Shown: positions 43,707 through 54,211 of the stretch, piece by piece
Position numbering within the stretch: the first letter of the stretch is position 1
Layout: each line of letters starts with the position of its first letter
Origin: Leifsonia sp. 1010
GTDB lineage: Bacteria; Actinomycetota; Actinomycetes; Actinomycetales; Microbacteriaceae
NCBI RefSeq assembly: GCF_031455295.1
Contig: NZ_JAVDSL010000002.1
Location: 124,001 to 188,000, forward strand
Direction of reading: 5' to 3'
DNA: 64,000 nucleotides
Translations under genes and position numbers: made by a program
Notes under the pieces: model-generated
Told to the model about the DNA's origin: nothing
Databases searched by the model: none
The model's input: the letters and a program-made list of their open reading frames with translations, nothing else

Positions 43707-45233
43707 ATGACCACGACACCGACCCTCCCGACCCCGGCGATCACGCGTGCGGGCGTGCGCGGCTGGGCGGCACTCGGCGTCCTCATGCTGCCGACGCTGC
43801 TGGTCTCGGTCGACAACACCGTGCTCAGCTTCGCCCTCCCGGCCATCTCCGAGGCGCTGCGCCCGTCGGCGACCGGGATGCTGTGGATCGTCGACATCTA
43901 CCCGCTGGTCCTCGCCGGGCTGCTCGTGGCGATGGGCAGCCTCGGCGACCGCATCGGCCGCCGCCGGCTGCTGCTCATCGGCGCCACCGGCTTCGCGGTC
44001 GTATCAGCCGTCGCGGCCTTCGCCCCGACCGCCGAGTCGCTCATCGCCGCCCGCGCCGCGCTCGGCGTCTTCGGCGCGATGCTGATGCCGTCGACACTGT
44101 CGCTGCTGCGGAGCATCTTCCTCGACCGCGAGCAGCGCCGTCTCGCCATCGCGATCTGGGCCTCGGGCTTCGCGGCCGGCTCCGCGCTCGGCCCGATCGT
44201 CGGAGGCGTGCTCCTCGAGCACTTCTGGTGGGGCTCGGTGTTCCTGCTGGCGGTGCCCGTCCTCATCCCGCTGCTCGTGCTCGCACCCCTGCTCGTGCGC
44301 GAGTCGCGTGATCCCGCGCCCGGGCCGGTGGATGTGCCCGGCATCGTCCTCTCGCTCCTGACCATGGCGCCCATCGTCTACGGCATCAAGGCGCTGGCGG
44401 TCGACGGCTTCTCGCTCGTCGCCGTGCTGGCGATCGCGCTCGGCGCCGGCTGCGGCTGCCTGTTCGTGCGGCGGCAGCTGCGACGCCCGGTTCCGATGCT
44501 CGATATGCGGCTGTTCACGCGACCCGCCTTCAGCGGTGCCGTCGTGGTCAACCTGCTGAGCGTGGTGTCGCTCGTCGGCTTCCTGTTCTTCGTCTCGCAG
44601 CACCTCCAGCTCGTGATCGGGCTGACGCCGCTGCAGTCGGGGCTCGTGCTCCTGCCGGGCCTCCTCACGATGATCGTCGCCGGCCTCGTCGTCGTTCCGA
44701 TCGCCCGTCGCATCCGGCCGGGTCTCGTGATCGCGGGCGGGCTGACGCTCTCCGCCGCGGGCTACCTGCTGGTCGCGCTGACCGGCGGGGGAGCGCCGTG
44801 GAGCATCCTGCTGGCCGCCTTCGTGCTGCTGGGTGCGGGGATCGGCGGGGCCGAGACGGTCTCGAACGAACTCGTCATCTCGACCGCTCCTGCCGCCAAG
44901 GCGGGCGCCGCATCGGCGGTGTCGGAGACGGCGTACGAGCTGGGAGCCGTGCTCGGGACGGCGACGCTCGGTACGTTGATCACGGCCTCGTACCGGGCGA
45001 CGCTGGTCGTCCCGGAGGGACTGACCGCCGCGCAGGCCGACGCCGCAGGGGAGACCCTGGGCGGCGCGGTCACCGTCGCGGCCGGCCTGCCCGGCCCGCT
45101 CGGCGAGCAGCTGCTGGCCTCGGCGCGCGCTGCGTTCGACAGCGGCGTCGGGATCACCGCGGTGATCGGCATCGTCCTGGTGGCGAGCGCCGCGCTGGTC
45201 GCCCTCATCACCCTGCGTCACGTGCGCTCCTGA
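43707..45233 (+). CDS. MFS drug efflux transporter, DHA2 (14-TM) family, 508 aa
   Basis: Fourteen hydrophobic helices. Motif D1-like [14 protein letters not shown] (~33), motif [17 protein letters not shown] (~73) and motif C-like [19 protein letters not shown] (~152) are those of QacA/SmvA/EmrB-type proton antiporters that export cationic antiseptics and drugs. Divergent TetR with a shared operator supports ligand-induced expression. No ribosome site; apparent leaderless start. Confidence 0.92.
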   Translation: MTTTPTLPTPAITRAGVRGWAALGVLMLPTLLVSVDNTVLSFALPAISEALRPSATGMLWIVDIYPLVLAGLLVAMGSLGDRIGRRRLLLIGATGFAVVSAVAAFAPTAESLIAARAALGVFGAMLMPSTLSLLRSIFLDREQRRLAIAIWASGFAAGSALGPIVGGVLLEHFWWGSVFLLAVPVLIPLLVLAPLLVRESRDPAPGPVDVPGIVLSLLTMAPIVYGIKALAVDGFSLVAVLAIALGAGCGCLFVRRQLRRPVPMLDMRLFTRPAFSGAVVVNLLSVVSLVGFLFFVSQHLQLVIGLTPLQSGLVLLPGLLTMIVAGLVVVPIARRIRPGLVIAGGLTLSAAGYLLVALTGGGAPWSILLAAFVLLGAGIGGAETVSNELVISTAPAAKAGAASAVSETAYELGAVLGTATLGTLITASYRATLVVPEGLTAAQADAAGETLGGAVTVAAGLPGPLGEQLLASARAAFDSGVGITAVIGIVLVASAALVALITLRHVRS

Positions 45234-45306
45234 GCGCGGGTGGATGTCGTGGCGCGGCGATAGGGTGGCACTACCGGTTCCGCCCATCGACCAGCGCAGG
45301 AGTGCC

Positions 45307-46362
45307 ATGTCCCGTACCGTCAAGCTCGCCGTCATCCCCGGGGACGGGATCGGTCCGGAGGTCATCGCCGAGGCCGTTACGGTGCTCGACGCGGTGACGG
45401 AGGGGAGCGGGCTCGCGTTCGAGAAGACCCACTTCTCGCTCGGGGCGGACCGCTACCTGGCGACGGGCGACGTCCTGACGGACGCCGACCTGGAGTCCAT
45501 CACGGCCCACGACGCCATCCTGCTCGGCGCTGTCGGCGGCGTGCCGGGCGACCCCCGCCTGGCGGGCGCGAACATCGAGCGCGGACTCCTCCTGAAACTG
45601 CGGTTCTCGCTCGACCACTACGTGAACCTGCGCCCGACGACGCTCTTCCCGGGCATCGCCAGTCCCCTCGCGAACCCCGGCGACGTCGATTTCGTCGTCG
45701 TGCGCGAGGGCACGGAGGGTCCGTACGTCGGCAACGGAGGCGCGATCCGGCAGGGCACGCCACACGAGATCGCCAACGAGGTCTCGGTGAACACTGCGTA
45801 CGGCGTCGAGCGCGTCGTCCGCTACGCGTTCGACCAGGCCGCACAGCGGAGGCGGAAGCTCACGCTCGTGCACAAGACCAATGTGCTCACCTTCGCGGGC
45901 TCGCTGTGGAAGCGGGTCGTGGATGCGGTGGCCGCCGAGCATCCCGACGTCACGGTCGACTACCTCCACGTCGACGCCGCGACGATCTTCCTGGTCACGG
46001 ATCCTGCTAGATTCGATGTGATCGTCACGGACAACCTCTTCGGCGACATCCTCACCGACCTCGCGGCCGCGATCAGCGGCGGCATCGGGCTGGCGGCCTC
46101 GGGCAACATCAACCCGGCCGGGGCCTTTCCGAGCATGTTCGAGCCGGTTCACGGATCGGCCCCCGACATCGCCGGCCAGCAGAAGGCCGACCCCACCGCC
46201 GCCATCCTCTCCACGGCGCTCCTGCTCCGCCACCTCGGCGAGAAGGAGCTCGCCGAACGCGTGGAGCAGGCGGTGACCGCCGACCTCGCCGCCCGCACGG
46301 GCGCTGCGCGAACGACCTCCGAGATCGGCGCAGCGATCGCCGCACGAGTGGCGCAGAATTGA
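45307..46362 (+). CDS. leuB: 3-isopropylmalate dehydrogenase, 351 aa
   Basis: Beta-decarboxylating dehydrogenase of leucine synthesis. Motifs: [15 protein letters not shown] at the N-terminus, [16 protein letters not shown] with substrate Arg residues, [27 protein letters not shown] with the catalytic Lys, [38 protein letters not shown] (metal Asp). The 351-aa length and REGTEGPY segment are those of the actinobacterial leuB type. AGGAG lies 6 nt before ATG 45307. ilvE follows 25 nt later. Confidence 0.96.
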   Translation: MSRTVKLAVIPGDGIGPEVIAEAVTVLDAVTEGSGLAFEKTHFSLGADRYLATGDVLTDADLESITAHDAILLGAVGGVPGDPRLAGANIERGLLLKLRFSLDHYVNLRPTTLFPGIASPLANPGDVDFVVVREGTEGPYVGNGGAIRQGTPHEIANEVSVNTAYGVERVVRYAFDQAAQRRRKLTLVHKTNVLTFAGSLWKRVVDAVAAEHPDVTVDYLHVDAATIFLVTDPARFDVIVTDNLFGDILTDLAAAISGGIGLAASGNINPAGAFPSMFEPVHGSAPDIAGQQKADPTAAILSTALLLRHLGEKELAERVEQAVTADLAARTGAARTTSEIGAAIAARVAQN

Positions 46363-46387
46363 TTCACCGTCGCATAAAGGACCTGTC

Positions 46388-47518
46388 ATGACTTCGACCA
46401 GCATCTCCCTCACCAGCGGACCCACCGAGACCTCGGGCCTGCTCTGGAACGTCACCCGCAACGAGGCCGCCCGAGACGCGGCGACTCGCGCCGAGATCCT
46501 CGCGGACCCCGGCTTCGGCAACCACTTCACCGACCACATGGTCGACATCTGCTGGTCGGCCAAGGGAGGGTGGCACCGTCCGCGCGTGTCGCCCTACGGC
46601 CCCATCCAGCTCGAGCCGTCGGCCGCGGTGTTCCACTACGCGCAAGAGATCTTCGAGGGCCTGAAGGCGTACCGCCACGAGGACGGCTCGATCTGGGGCT
46701 TCCGCCCGGAGGCGAACGCCGCCCGCATGCAGCGCTCGGCCTACCGCCTCGCGCTTCCCGAGCTGCCCGTCGAGCACTTCCTCGACTCGATCAAGCAGCT
46801 CATCGCCGTCGACGGCGACTGGGTGCCGGACGCCCCGGAGACGAGCCTGTACCTCCGGCCGTTCATGTTCGCCAAGGAGGCGTTCCTCGGTGTGCGCCCG
46901 GCCAACAAGGTCGCGTACTACCTGATCGCGAGCCCGGCGGGCGCGTACTTCCCGAGCGGCGTCGCCCCGGTGTCCATCTGGCTGTCCGACCGCTGGTCGC
47001 GCGCCGGCAAGGGCGGAACGGGTGCGGCAAAGACCGGCGGCAACTACGCCTCGAGCCTGCTCCCGCAGTCGGAGGCGTACGAGCACGGTTGCGCCCAGGT
47101 GCTCTTCCTCGACTCGGTCGAGGGCAAGTACCTCGAAGAGCTCGGCGGGATGAACGTGGTGCTCGTGCGCAGGGACGGCACGCTGGTCACGCCCGAGTCC
47201 GACAGCATCCTCGAGGGCATCACCCTCGACTCGGTGTTGCAGCTCGCCCGCGACCGCGGTCACGCCGTCGAGCGCCGCAAGGTGACGCTCGACGAGTGGC
47301 GCGACGGCGTGGAGTCGGGCGACATCGTCGAGGTGTTCGCGTGCGGCACGGCCGCGGTGATCACCCCGATCGGCGAGCTGAAGTCGGACACGTTCACCGT
47401 CGGTGACATCACCGCGCCTCCCGGCGAGCTGACGATGTCGCTGCGCCAGGAGCTGACGGACATCCAGTACGGCCGCGAGCGCGACCGCCACAATTGGATG
47501 TACCGCCTCGACGCGTAG
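46388..47518 (+). CDS. ilvE: Branched-chain amino acid aminotransferase, 376 aa
   Basis: PLP enzyme making Val, Leu, Ile from their keto acids. Class IV features: [35 protein letters not shown] (~77), the PLP lysine in [16 protein letters not shown] (~213), [12 protein letters not shown] and [22 protein letters not shown] with the phosphate-binding Thr. AAAGGA precedes ATG 46388. Ends the leuB-ilvE pair, closed by a strong terminator. Confidence 0.97.
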   Translation: MTSTSISLTSGPTETSGLLWNVTRNEAARDAATRAEILADPGFGNHFTDHMVDICWSAKGGWHRPRVSPYGPIQLEPSAAVFHYAQEIFEGLKAYRHEDGSIWGFRPEANAARMQRSAYRLALPELPVEHFLDSIKQLIAVDGDWVPDAPETSLYLRPFMFAKEAFLGVRPANKVAYYLIASPAGAYFPSGVAPVSIWLSDRWSRAGKGGTGAAKTGGNYASSLLPQSEAYEHGCAQVLFLDSVEGKYLEELGGMNVVLVRRDGTLVTPESDSILEGITLDSVLQLARDRGHAVERRKVTLDEWRDGVESGDIVEVFACGTAAVITPIGELKSDTFTVGDITAPPGELTMSLRQELTDIQYGRERDRHNWMYRLDA

Positions 47519-47576
47519 TCCGCGGCTGTGCGGACGGAGGAGTTTCTGCTCCGTCGGTCGGCGTTTCGCGTGAAAG

Positions 47577-47617
47577 GGAGGAGTCTGCGGCCGGTTCGGC
47601 CGCAGACTCCTCCTTTT
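47577..47617 (+). terminator. Rho-independent terminator after ilvE
   Basis: Perfect 17-bp GC-rich stem (47577-47593 with 47597-47613), 3-nt loop and TTTT. Best terminator in the window. Confidence 0.92.
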
Positions 47618-47659
47618 CGCATACCTGCGGAACGCCATGCCCTTGGGCCGAACCCTGGC

Positions 47660-47665
47660 TAGCAT
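47660..47665 (+). promoter_or_regulatory. -10 box TAGCAT of the panE-like gene
   Basis: TAGCAT lies 6 nt before ATG 47672 with no ribosome site between, so a leaderless start is likely for the panE/FAH unit. Confidence 0.5.
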
Positions 47666-47671
47666 CGAGGC

Positions 47672-48547
47672 ATGGGTGACGGGACCGTGTTCGCCGTCGT
47701 CGGACCGGGCGCGGTCGGCGGCCTCCTTGCGTGGTTGTTGCACCGGGCCGGACACGACGTGGTCGCGGTGGGTCGCCCGGCCACGGTCGAGGCGATCCGG
47801 CGCGACGGCATCGAGGTGCGGAGCGAGCTCTTCGGCGACGGGATCGAGCGTGTCCCGGCCGTGACGGAGGTGCCCGCCGGGGCGAGCGTCCTGCTCGCGA
47901 CGAAGGCCTACGGGCTGGATGACGTGCTCCCCGGCGTCGTAGCGGCGCGACCCGCCGAGGTGATCTCCTTCCTCAACGGCGTCGAGCACATGGAGCCGCT
48001 GCGTTCTGCGCTTCCGGGTGTGCCGGTCGCGGGCGCATCCATCGCGGTGTCGGCGCTGCGCGCATCCACCACCGTCATCGACCACCGGAGCCCGTTCGTC
48101 GGCATCGAAGCGCCCCAGGCGGCGGCCGGCTTCGCCTCGGTTGTCGCGCTCACCGACGCCGGGCCGAGCGTCCGCGTCGGCGGGAGCGAGGCGGAGGTCC
48201 TCTGGGCGAAGTTCCGCCTGCTGGCCTCCCTCGCCCTCCTCACCTCGTATTGGCGGCAGCCGGCCGGGTCGGCCCTCAGCGAGGACCCCGAGCTGACCGA
48301 GGGGGTCGTCCGTGAGGTGGTCGCCTGCTCGGCCGCCGAGGGGGTCCCCACGTCCGAGCTCGACCTGGTCCGCGCCCTCCGCAGCGTGCCCGGCGGGATG
48401 CGCACCTCGCTCCAGGAGGACCTCGCCGCCGACGCCCCGAGCGAGCTCGACGCCATCGGCGGAGCGCTCCTGCGCATCGGCGAGCGGCACGGCATCCCGA
48501 CGCCCTCCCTTGCGCGCATCCTGTCGGCGCTAGGCTCGAACGCGTGA
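47672..48547 (+). CDS. panE: Ketopantoate reductase family protein (PanE/ApbA-like), 291 aa
   Basis: NADPH site [19 protein letters not shown] (residues 8-26), a Lys in [11 protein letters not shown] at the expected catalytic position, NGVEHMEPL, and the C-terminal helical domain with [33 protein letters not shown], where S..D..... matches the family's substrate loop. It would reduce ketopantoate to pantoate for CoA, using a product branching from valine synthesis, but other 2-keto acid substrates are possible. Its stop overlaps the next GTG. Confidence 0.85.
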   Translation: MGDGTVFAVVGPGAVGGLLAWLLHRAGHDVVAVGRPATVEAIRRDGIEVRSELFGDGIERVPAVTEVPAGASVLLATKAYGLDDVLPGVVAARPAEVISFLNGVEHMEPLRSALPGVPVAGASIAVSALRASTTVIDHRSPFVGIEAPQAAAGFASVVALTDAGPSVRVGGSEAEVLWAKFRLLASLALLTSYWRQPAGSALSEDPELTEGVVREVVACSAAEGVPTSELDLVRALRSVPGGMRTSLQEDLAADAPSELDAIGGALLRIGERHGIPTPSLARILSALGSNA

Positions 48548-49329
48548 AGATCGCACGTTTCAGCCACACCCGCGAAGGCTCATCGACGCCCGCCATCGAC
48601 TACGGCATCGTCGACGAGGACGCCCTGGTCGTGCTCGCCGGCGACCCGATGTTCGTGGGATTCGAGACCACCGGGGAGCGCGTCCCGCTGGGCAAGGTCG
48701 GCTCGCTGCTCGCTCCGGTCATCCCGCGCTCGAAGGTCGTCGCGGTCGGCAAGAACTACCGCGAGCACGCCGCCGAGATGGGCGGGGAGGCGCCGGGGGA
48801 GCCGTTGCTGTTCCTGAAGCCGAACACGGCCGTGATCGGCCTCGGCGACGCGATCGTGGTGCCGCCGCAGTCCGAGCGCGTCGACTATGAGGGCGAGCTG
48901 GCCGTGGTGATCGGCAAGATCGCCCGCAACGTCCGTGCGGAGGACGCCGCCGGCCACATCTTCGGCTACACCGTCGCGAACGACGTCACCGCCCGCGACC
49001 TGCAGGAGAAGGACGGCCAGTGGACGCGCGCGAAGGGCTTCGACACCTTCTGCCCGCTCGGCCCGGTGATCGAGACCGAGCTCGCGCCCGACGCCGTGCT
49101 GCGGACCCGCCTCAACGGCGAGCTCAAGCAGGAGGCGCCGATCTCGGACATGGTGCACGACATCCCGTCGATCATCGCGTACGCGTCGAGCGTGTTCACG
49201 CTGCTGCCGGGCGACGTCATCCTCACCGGGACGCCGTCCGGGATCGGCCCGATGAAGGCCGGCGACACCGTCGAAGTGGAGGTCGAGGGCGTCGGGTCGC
49301 TGGTGAATCCGGTGCGCGCCCCGAAGTAG
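48544..49329 (+). CDS. Fumarylacetoacetate hydrolase family protein, 261 aa
   Basis: GTG 48544 overlaps the panE stop (GTGA). FAH-fold motifs: [14 protein letters not shown], metal ligands in [47 protein letters not shown], and [25 protein letters not shown]. Such proteins include fumarylpyruvate hydrolase, 2-hydroxyhepta-2,4-diene isomerase and oxaloacetate decarboxylase. The position between leucine genes and gltX is conserved in Micrococcales, which argues for a housekeeping clean-up role; the substrate is unknown. RBS absent, coupled translation. Confidence 0.9.
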   Translation: MKIARFSHTREGSSTPAIDYGIVDEDALVVLAGDPMFVGFETTGERVPLGKVGSLLAPVIPRSKVVAVGKNYREHAAEMGGEAPGEPLLFLKPNTAVIGLGDAIVVPPQSERVDYEGELAVVIGKIARNVRAEDAAGHIFGYTVANDVTARDLQEKDGQWTRAKGFDTFCPLGPVIETELAPDAVLRTRLNGELKQEAPISDMVHDIPSIIAYASSVFTLLPGDVILTGTPSGIGPMKAGDTVEVEVEGVGSLVNPVRAPK

Positions 49330-49353
49330 CCTCCCCGGTAGGATCGAAGACGT

Positions 49354-50871
49354 ATGTCTGACTCGATCGCTCACCCGTTCTCCGAGGCCACCGGCGCCGA
49401 TGTGCGCGTGCGCTTCTGCCCGTCGCCGACCGGTACTCCGCACGTCGGCCTGATCCGCACCGCCCTGTTCAACTGGGCGTACGCGCGCCACACGGGCGGG
49501 AAGATGGTGTTCCGCATCGAGGACACCGACGCCGCCCGCGACAGCGAGGAGAGCTACCAGCAGATCCTGGATGCGCTGCGCTGGCTGCGCCTCGACTGGG
49601 ACGAGGGCATCGACGTCGGGGGCCCGCACGGCCCGTACCGGCAGTCGCAGCGGTACGGCATCTACAGCGACCTCATCCAGAAGCTGCGCGATTCCGGCCA
49701 CATCTACGAGAGCTTCGCGACGGCGGAGGAGATCGAGGCGCGCAACGTGTCGCTCGGCCGCGACCCGAAGCTCGGCTACGACAACTTCGAGCGCGACCTC
49801 ACCGACGAGCAGAAGGCCGCCTACCGCGCCGAGGGCCGCGAGCCGGCCCTGCGCCTGCGCGTGCCGGACGACGACCTGAGCTTCGACGACCTGGTGCGCG
49901 GCGAGATCACCTTCAAGGCCGGGTCGTTCAGCGACTTCGTCGTGGTGCGCCCCAACGGCCACCCGCTGTACACGTTCGTGAACCCGGTCGACGACGCGCT
50001 CATGGGCATCACGCACGTGCTCCGCGGCGAGGACCTGCTGTCGTCGACCCCGCGCCAGATCGCGCTCTACCACGCGCTGATCGACGCGGGAGTGACCACG
50101 TTCGTCCCGCGGTTCGGCCACCTCCCGTACGTGATGGGGGAGGGCAACAAGAAGCTCTCCAAGCGCGACCCCGAGTCGAACCTGTTCCATCACCGCGACC
50201 GTGGTTTCATCCACGAGGGCCTGGTGAACTACCTGGCGCTGCTCGGCTGGTCGCTGACGCACGACCGCGACGTCTTCTCGCTGGAGGAGATGGTGGCGGC
50301 GTTCGACGTGAAGGACGTCAACCCGAACCCGGCGCGCTTCGACCTGAAGAAGGCGGAGTCGATCAACGGCGACCACATCCGGCTCTTGGATGTGGCCGAC
50401 TTCGCCGAGCGCACCATCCCGTACCTGGCCGCGGCCGGCGTGGTCGAGGAGCCGCTGACGCCCGCCCAGCACGAGGTGCTCGCGCAGGCGGCGCCGCTGG
50501 TTCAGGAGCGCGTGCAGCTGCTGGGCGAGACGCCCGGGATGCTCGGCTTCCTCTTCACCGACGCCGCGTCCCTCGCGGTCGAGCCCGACGCCCGCGCCTC
50601 GCTGCCGGACAACGCGGGCGAGGTGCTGGCCGCGTCCCTCGGTGCGCTGGAGCTGGTGCCCGAGGCGGAGTGGAACCACGAGGCCATCGAGTCCGCGCTG
50701 CGCGACGCCCTGGTCGAGGGGATGGCGCTGAAGCCGCGCGTCGCGTTCGGCCCGCTGCGGGTGGCGCTCTCGGGCCGCCGCGTGTCGCCGCCGCTGTTCG
50801 AGTCGATGGAGATCCTGGGCAAGGCGGAGACCATCGCGCGGCTCGACCGGCTGTCGGCGGACCTGGGCTAG
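49354..50871 (+). CDS. gltX: Glutamyl-tRNA synthetase, 505 aa
   Basis: Class I synthetase with the HIGH-type motif [20 protein letters not shown] (~23), [27 protein letters not shown], and KMSKS as [11 protein letters not shown] (~262). The C-terminal anticodon-binding helical domain is complete. A TAGGAT box lies 9 nt before ATG 49354, so the leader is very short. In most actinobacteria GltX also charges tRNA-Gln for later amidation; a tRNA-Gln gene follows 1 kb downstream. Confidence 0.97.
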   Translation: MSDSIAHPFSEATGADVRVRFCPSPTGTPHVGLIRTALFNWAYARHTGGKMVFRIEDTDAARDSEESYQQILDALRWLRLDWDEGIDVGGPHGPYRQSQRYGIYSDLIQKLRDSGHIYESFATAEEIEARNVSLGRDPKLGYDNFERDLTDEQKAAYRAEGREPALRLRVPDDDLSFDDLVRGEITFKAGSFSDFVVVRPNGHPLYTFVNPVDDALMGITHVLRGEDLLSSTPRQIALYHALIDAGVTTFVPRFGHLPYVMGEGNKKLSKRDPESNLFHHRDRGFIHEGLVNYLALLGWSLTHDRDVFSLEEMVAAFDVKDVNPNPARFDLKKAESINGDHIRLLDVADFAERTIPYLAAAGVVEEPLTPAQHEVLAQAAPLVQERVQLLGETPGMLGFLFTDAASLAVEPDARASLPDNAGEVLAASLGALELVPEAEWNHEAIESALRDALVEGMALKPRVAFGPLRVALSGRRVSPPLFESMEILGKAETIARLDRLSADLG

Positions 50872-50875
50872 CGCG

Positions 50876-51841
50876 ATGACCGGTGTGACCGCGACGCCGG
50901 CTCTCGAGCCGTCCTACGAGGTCGTCGTCATCGGGGGTGGCCCCGCTGGGCTGTCCGCGGCACTGAACCTCGCTCGCGCCCGGCGACGCGTGCTCGTGGT
51001 CGACGGAAATCGCCCGCGTCACGCGGCGACCCTGCTCGCCCACGGGTTCCTCACCCGCGACGGTGTCAGCCCGCTGGAGCTGCGCCGGATGGGCCGGGAG
51101 GAAGTGGACGCGTACGACAACGCGACCGTCGTCTTCGCCCAGGTCGGCGCGGTCTCGGTGGAGGGCGACGGCTTCCGGGTCACGGCCCGCGGGGTGCGCG
51201 GGGGCGCGGACGTCGACGTGCGCACGGACACCGTGCTCATCGCGACCGGTGTGACGGAGACGATGCCGGCCATCCCGAGCATCCGCGCGTTCTACGGCAC
51301 CCAGCTGCACAGCTGCATCGAGTGCGACGGCTTCGAGTCTGCCGGTCAGCCGCTCGCCCTGATCGGCGAGACCGACGACCTGGCTGAGCGCGCCCTCCTG
51401 CTCACCCAGTGGACCGACGATCTGATCGTCTTCACCAACGGCGTCGCGCCCGTCGGCGAGGACGAGGAGCGCACACTCGCCCGCCTCGGAGTGCGGGTCG
51501 AACGCCGCCCGATCGACGACGTGGTCGGCGAGAAGGGCGTCATGACCGGCGTCAGGCTCGCGGACGGCACGGTCGTCGAGCGGGCCGGCGGATTCCTGCG
51601 CCCGGTGTGGTCGCCCTCCCTGTCGTTCGTGGATGCCCTGGACCTCGATCGAGACGCCGACGGCTACCTGCTGACCGACGCGGACGGCCGCACGTCGCTG
51701 CCCGGCGTGTACGCGGCGGGGGAGACGACGGCACCCGGACCGCAGCAGCTGATCGTCGCCGCGGGCTCCGGAGCGGTGGTCGCGGCGGCCGTCAACCGCG
51801 ACCTCATCGGGCTCTCGCTGGAGGACGCCCCCGTTTTGTAG
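50876..51841 (+). CDS. Thioredoxin reductase-like FAD/NAD(P)H oxidoreductase, 321 aa
   Basis: FAD site EVVVIGGGPAGLSAALNLARARRRVLVVDG (residues 14-43), NAD(P) domain with LALIGETDDLAERALLL lacking the usual GxGxxG, and the C-terminal GVYAAGETTAPGPQQLIVAAGSGAVVAAAVN. The redox site is CIEC (HSCIECDGFE), an unusual CxxC with Glu inside. This class is often next to rhodocoxin-like or mercuric-type partners; its disulfide or quinone substrate is unknown. It starts 4 nt after the gltX stop and is likely co-transcribed. Confidence 0.88.
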   Translation: MTGVTATPALEPSYEVVVIGGGPAGLSAALNLARARRRVLVVDGNRPRHAATLLAHGFLTRDGVSPLELRRMGREEVDAYDNATVVFAQVGAVSVEGDGFRVTARGVRGGADVDVRTDTVLIATGVTETMPAIPSIRAFYGTQLHSCIECDGFESAGQPLALIGETDDLAERALLLTQWTDDLIVFTNGVAPVGEDEERTLARLGVRVERRPIDDVVGEKGVMTGVRLADGTVVERAGGFLRPVWSPSLSFVDALDLDRDADGYLLTDADGRTSLPGVYAAGETTAPGPQQLIVAAGSGAVVAAAVNRDLIGLSLEDAPVL

Positions 51842-51898
51842 TCCGGCCTGCCGGTAGGATAGAGTTGTTTCTCGTGCCCGGACTACGGTTCAGGCCGG

Positions 51899-51970
51899 TG
51901 GGGTATGGTGTAATTGGCAACACGGCTGATTCTGGTTCAGTTGTTCTTGGTTCGAGTCCAGGTACCCCAG
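51899..51970 (+). tRNA. tRNA-Gln, anticodon CTG
   Basis: Acceptor TGGGGTA (51899-51905) pairs with TACCCCA (51963-51969), discriminator G51970. Anticodon stem GCTGA/TCAGT encloses the 7-nt loop with CTG at 51932-51934. T-arm contains GGTTCGAGTCC. The 3' CCA is not encoded. U1-A72 first pair and discriminator G are normal for tRNA-Gln. Confidence 0.95.
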
Positions 51971-51978
51971 CAAGAAGC

Positions 51979-52002
51979 GCCCCGGTTCTCCGGGGCTTTT
52001 TT
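51979..52002 (+). terminator. Terminator of tRNA-Gln
   Basis: GCCCCGG/CCGGGGC stem with TTCT loop and six T, 8 nt after the tRNA. Confidence 0.92.
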
Positions 52003-52019
52003 GTTGCCCTTCTGAGCGG

Positions 52020-52709
52020 TCAGGCGGCCCATCGGGCCGCGGCAAGGATGAGGTCGGAGACCTCCGCCGGATGCGAGACGAGCGAGACGTGGCTGGCGGC
52101 GATTTCGATGGTGGTGGCGCCCATCCGTTTCGCCATGAAGCGCTCGAGGTCGGGGTTGATCGTCCGGTCCTCCGTCGAGACCGCGTACCAGCTCGGCTTG
52201 TCGCGCCAGGCGGCGTGCGTGGTCCTGCCGGAGAAAAGCGTGTCGGAGATCGGTCCCTGCACTGCGTACAGAACCCGCGCCTCCTCCGGCGGGAGGTCGC
52301 CGGCGAAGTCGCGCAGGAAGGCCTCCTCGCTGAGACGACCCCGTCCCTCGGACCACACCACCCCGGCGGATGCGGGCGGTAGAGGGTAGGTCTTGGCGAG
52401 CGCGCCGTAGTCCTCTCCGGCGTCGGGCGCCCGAGCCGCGACGTACACGAGCGCTGAGACGGCCGGGTCGATGCCGGCCTCTGTCACGATCATTCCGGCG
52501 AACGAGTGCCCGACGAGCACGGTCGGGCCGGGGTTCAGGGCGATGGCGCGCCGGGTGATCTCGACGCCGTCCTGGAGTGTGGTGAGGGGATGTTGCACCG
52601 CCGTCACCCCCAGACCAGCGGCCTGTAGGCGGGGGATCACCTTCGACCAGGACGAGCCGTCGGCGTAGGCGCCGTGGACGAGAACGACGTTGGGTGCAGC
52701 TTCAGGCAT
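52020..52709 (-). CDS. Alpha/beta hydrolase (hydroxynitrile lyase/esterase-like), 229 aa
   Basis: Alpha/beta hydrolase with oxyanion motif VLVHGAYADGSSWSKVI (~9), nucleophile GHSFAGM (~69), and C-terminal ASHVSLVSHPAEVSDLIL with the catalytic His. The small-cap architecture with YVAARAPDAGE matches the group of plant esterase/HNL-like proteins common in actinobacteria. AAAGAGG precedes ATG 52709. It runs against the tRNA terminator. Substrate unknown. Confidence 0.9.
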   Translation of the reverse strand: MPEAAPNVVLVHGAYADGSSWSKVIPRLQAAGLGVTAVQHPLTTLQDGVEITRRAIALNPGPTVLVGHSFAGMIVTEAGIDPAVSALVYVAARAPDAGEDYGALAKTYPLPPASAGVVWSEGRGRLSEEAFLRDFAGDLPPEEARVLYAVQGPISDTLFSGRTTHAAWRDKPSWYAVSTEDRTINPDLERFMAKRMGATTIEIAASHVSLVSHPAEVSDLILAAARWAA

Positions 52710-52883
52710 TCCGACCTCTTTCAGCCGAGCGGGTGGAGCGTGGCAGCACGGTAGCAGGGTCACCCGCCGCGACAACAGAAGCAGATCGTGACGGATCTGG
52801 TGGAGCGCGGGCGGAACCTGCTACTTTGACGGCCACCCGAACGAGCACCGCTCCGGCACCATCGCCCCAGGAGAGAGCGACCC

Positions 52884-52919
52884 ATGACCGAAGAACCGTC
52901 TCCGATCGGCTCGATGTGA
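52884..52919 (+). other. 11-codon upstream reading frame overlapping the YoaK-like gene start
   Basis: ATG 52884 follows AGGAGAG at good spacing and encodes MTEEPSPIGSM; its TGA (52917-52919) overlaps the GTG start of the membrane protein at 52916. It could be a translational-coupling leader peptide. A frameshift that has detached an original N-terminus is the alternative. Confidence 0.4.
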
Positions 52920-53629
52920 CCGGTACGCCGGAACTCGTCCAGTCGACTCATCCCGGACGGGTGCGCCGCATCCACCTGGCCCTGATTCTGCTGTCCTTCT
53001 CGGCGGGCGCGGCCGATGCCTTCGCTTTCCTCGCCCTCGGCGGGATCTTCACGGCGAACATGACGGGCAACCTGATCCTGAGCGGCATGTTCACCCGGCC
53101 GCAGTTCGCGCTGACCCTTCTGACGGCCGGCGTGGCCATCGTCTCGTTCGTGGGCGTGCTCTATACCGCATTCCGGCTCACGCGCGCCCCGACGACCGTC
53201 TCAGCGACGGCACGACGGGCGTTCCGTCGACTGGTGCTGCCGTCCGTGGGCGTGCAGACGGTCGTCGTCGTGATCTGGATGGTGCTGCCCGGCGCCGACA
53301 GCACGGTGGAGCGTTGCGTGGTCATCGCTCTCTCCGCGGCAGCGCTGGCACTGCAGACCGTGGCGGCGAAGAAGCTCTCCGATGTGGATGGAGTGACCAC
53401 CACCTACGTCACGGGAACGCTGACCACCACGATGCAGGATCTTGCGCTGCGCACCGCCCACGGCCAGGGCATCCGAGTGCTCTCGGTGCTCGCTCTGCCG
53501 GTCGGCGCCGTGTGCGCGACGGCCGCGCTGGCGCTCGCACCGCTCCTCGGCCCGGTCGTCGCATGGGTGGCGGCGCTCCTCGCGACGAGCCTGCTCATCC
53601 CCGGCCCCGGTTCGGACGTCGGCGAGTGA
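52916..53629 (+). CDS. DUF1275 (YoaK-like) membrane protein, 237 aa
   Basis: Six transmembrane helices. IHLALILLSFSAGAADAFAFLALGGIFTANMTGNLILSGMF (~18) is the family's typical N-terminal block (A-D-A...F...F.AN.TGN), and DVDGVTTTYVTGTLTTTMQDLA (~157) the second. Function of YoaK proteins is not known. The GTG start lacks its own ribosome site and is overlapped by the small frame above. A second membrane protein follows after 2 nt. Confidence 0.82.
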   Translation: MTGTPELVQSTHPGRVRRIHLALILLSFSAGAADAFAFLALGGIFTANMTGNLILSGMFTRPQFALTLLTAGVAIVSFVGVLYTAFRLTRAPTTVSATARRAFRRLVLPSVGVQTVVVVIWMVLPGADSTVERCVVIALSAAALALQTVAAKKLSDVDGVTTTYVTGTLTTTMQDLALRTAHGQGIRVLSVLALPVGAVCATAALALAPLLGPVVAWVAALLATSLLIPGPGSDVGE

Positions 53630-53631
53630 CG

Positions 53632-54111
53632 ATGGCTGACTGGGGTGTGTTCGCCACCATCGTCGGCGGTGCGGCGGCGGCCCTCCGCGGCCTGCTCTTC
53701 GTGGCCGTGTCCATCCGGATCCAGGTCATCGCCGGATCCATGGAACTGCGTCTCCGGGCGGCCCAGACGCTGAGTCTCTTCACCTCGATGCTGCTGGTGG
53801 CGGTCCTCCTCGCCGTGCCCGGTCAGCCTGCGAGGGCTCTCGGCATCGAGGTGATCGCCCTCGCGGTGCTGACAGCCGTGACGCTGCTCGTGCTGGACCG
53901 GCGGGCCACCGGGCCGTCGCCCACCCCGCTCGGGCGCGCGATTCAGCGGGTCAACCCGAACGTGGTGACCTCCGTGACTCTGCTCGCCGCAGGCATCCTC
54001 ATGGTCGTCGTCGGTGAGGCCGGCATCTATGTGCTCGTCCCGGCGGTGTTCGTGGCCTTCGTGGGCGGGGTGCTCAGCGCGTGGGTGTTCCTCATCCACG
54101 TCGACGCGTGA
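53632..54111 (+). CDS. Small membrane protein, 159 aa
   Basis: Four transmembrane helices (residues 5-27, 45-62, 68-86, 111-157 split in two). Resembles unnamed actinobacterial membrane proteins with the LLAAGILMVVVGEAGIYVLVPAVF pattern. Two nt after the DUF1275 stop, so co-translated. Function unknown. Confidence 0.7.
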   Translation: MADWGVFATIVGGAAAALRGLLFVAVSIRIQVIAGSMELRLRAAQTLSLFTSMLLVAVLLAVPGQPARALGIEVIALAVLTAVTLLVLDRRATGPSPTPLGRAIQRVNPNVVTSVTLLAAGILMVVVGEAGIYVLVPAVFVAFVGGVLSAWVFLIHVDA

Positions 54112-54131
54112 GTCGGTCGGGCCGGAAGCTC

Positions 54132-54193
54132 GCCGAAGTGCACGTTGTGGCGGTCTCGCACGGCGTGTCGACCGCAACAACGTGCACCTCGGC
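54132..54193. terminator. Long hairpin between convergent genes
   Basis: 24-nt arms (54132-54155 with 54170-54193) pair at 22 positions around a 14-nt loop. It lies 20 nt after the plus-strand stop and 18 nt before the minus-strand stop and can terminate both. Confidence 0.75.
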
Positions 54194-54211
54194 GCAGAAA
54201 GGGGCGAGGGC

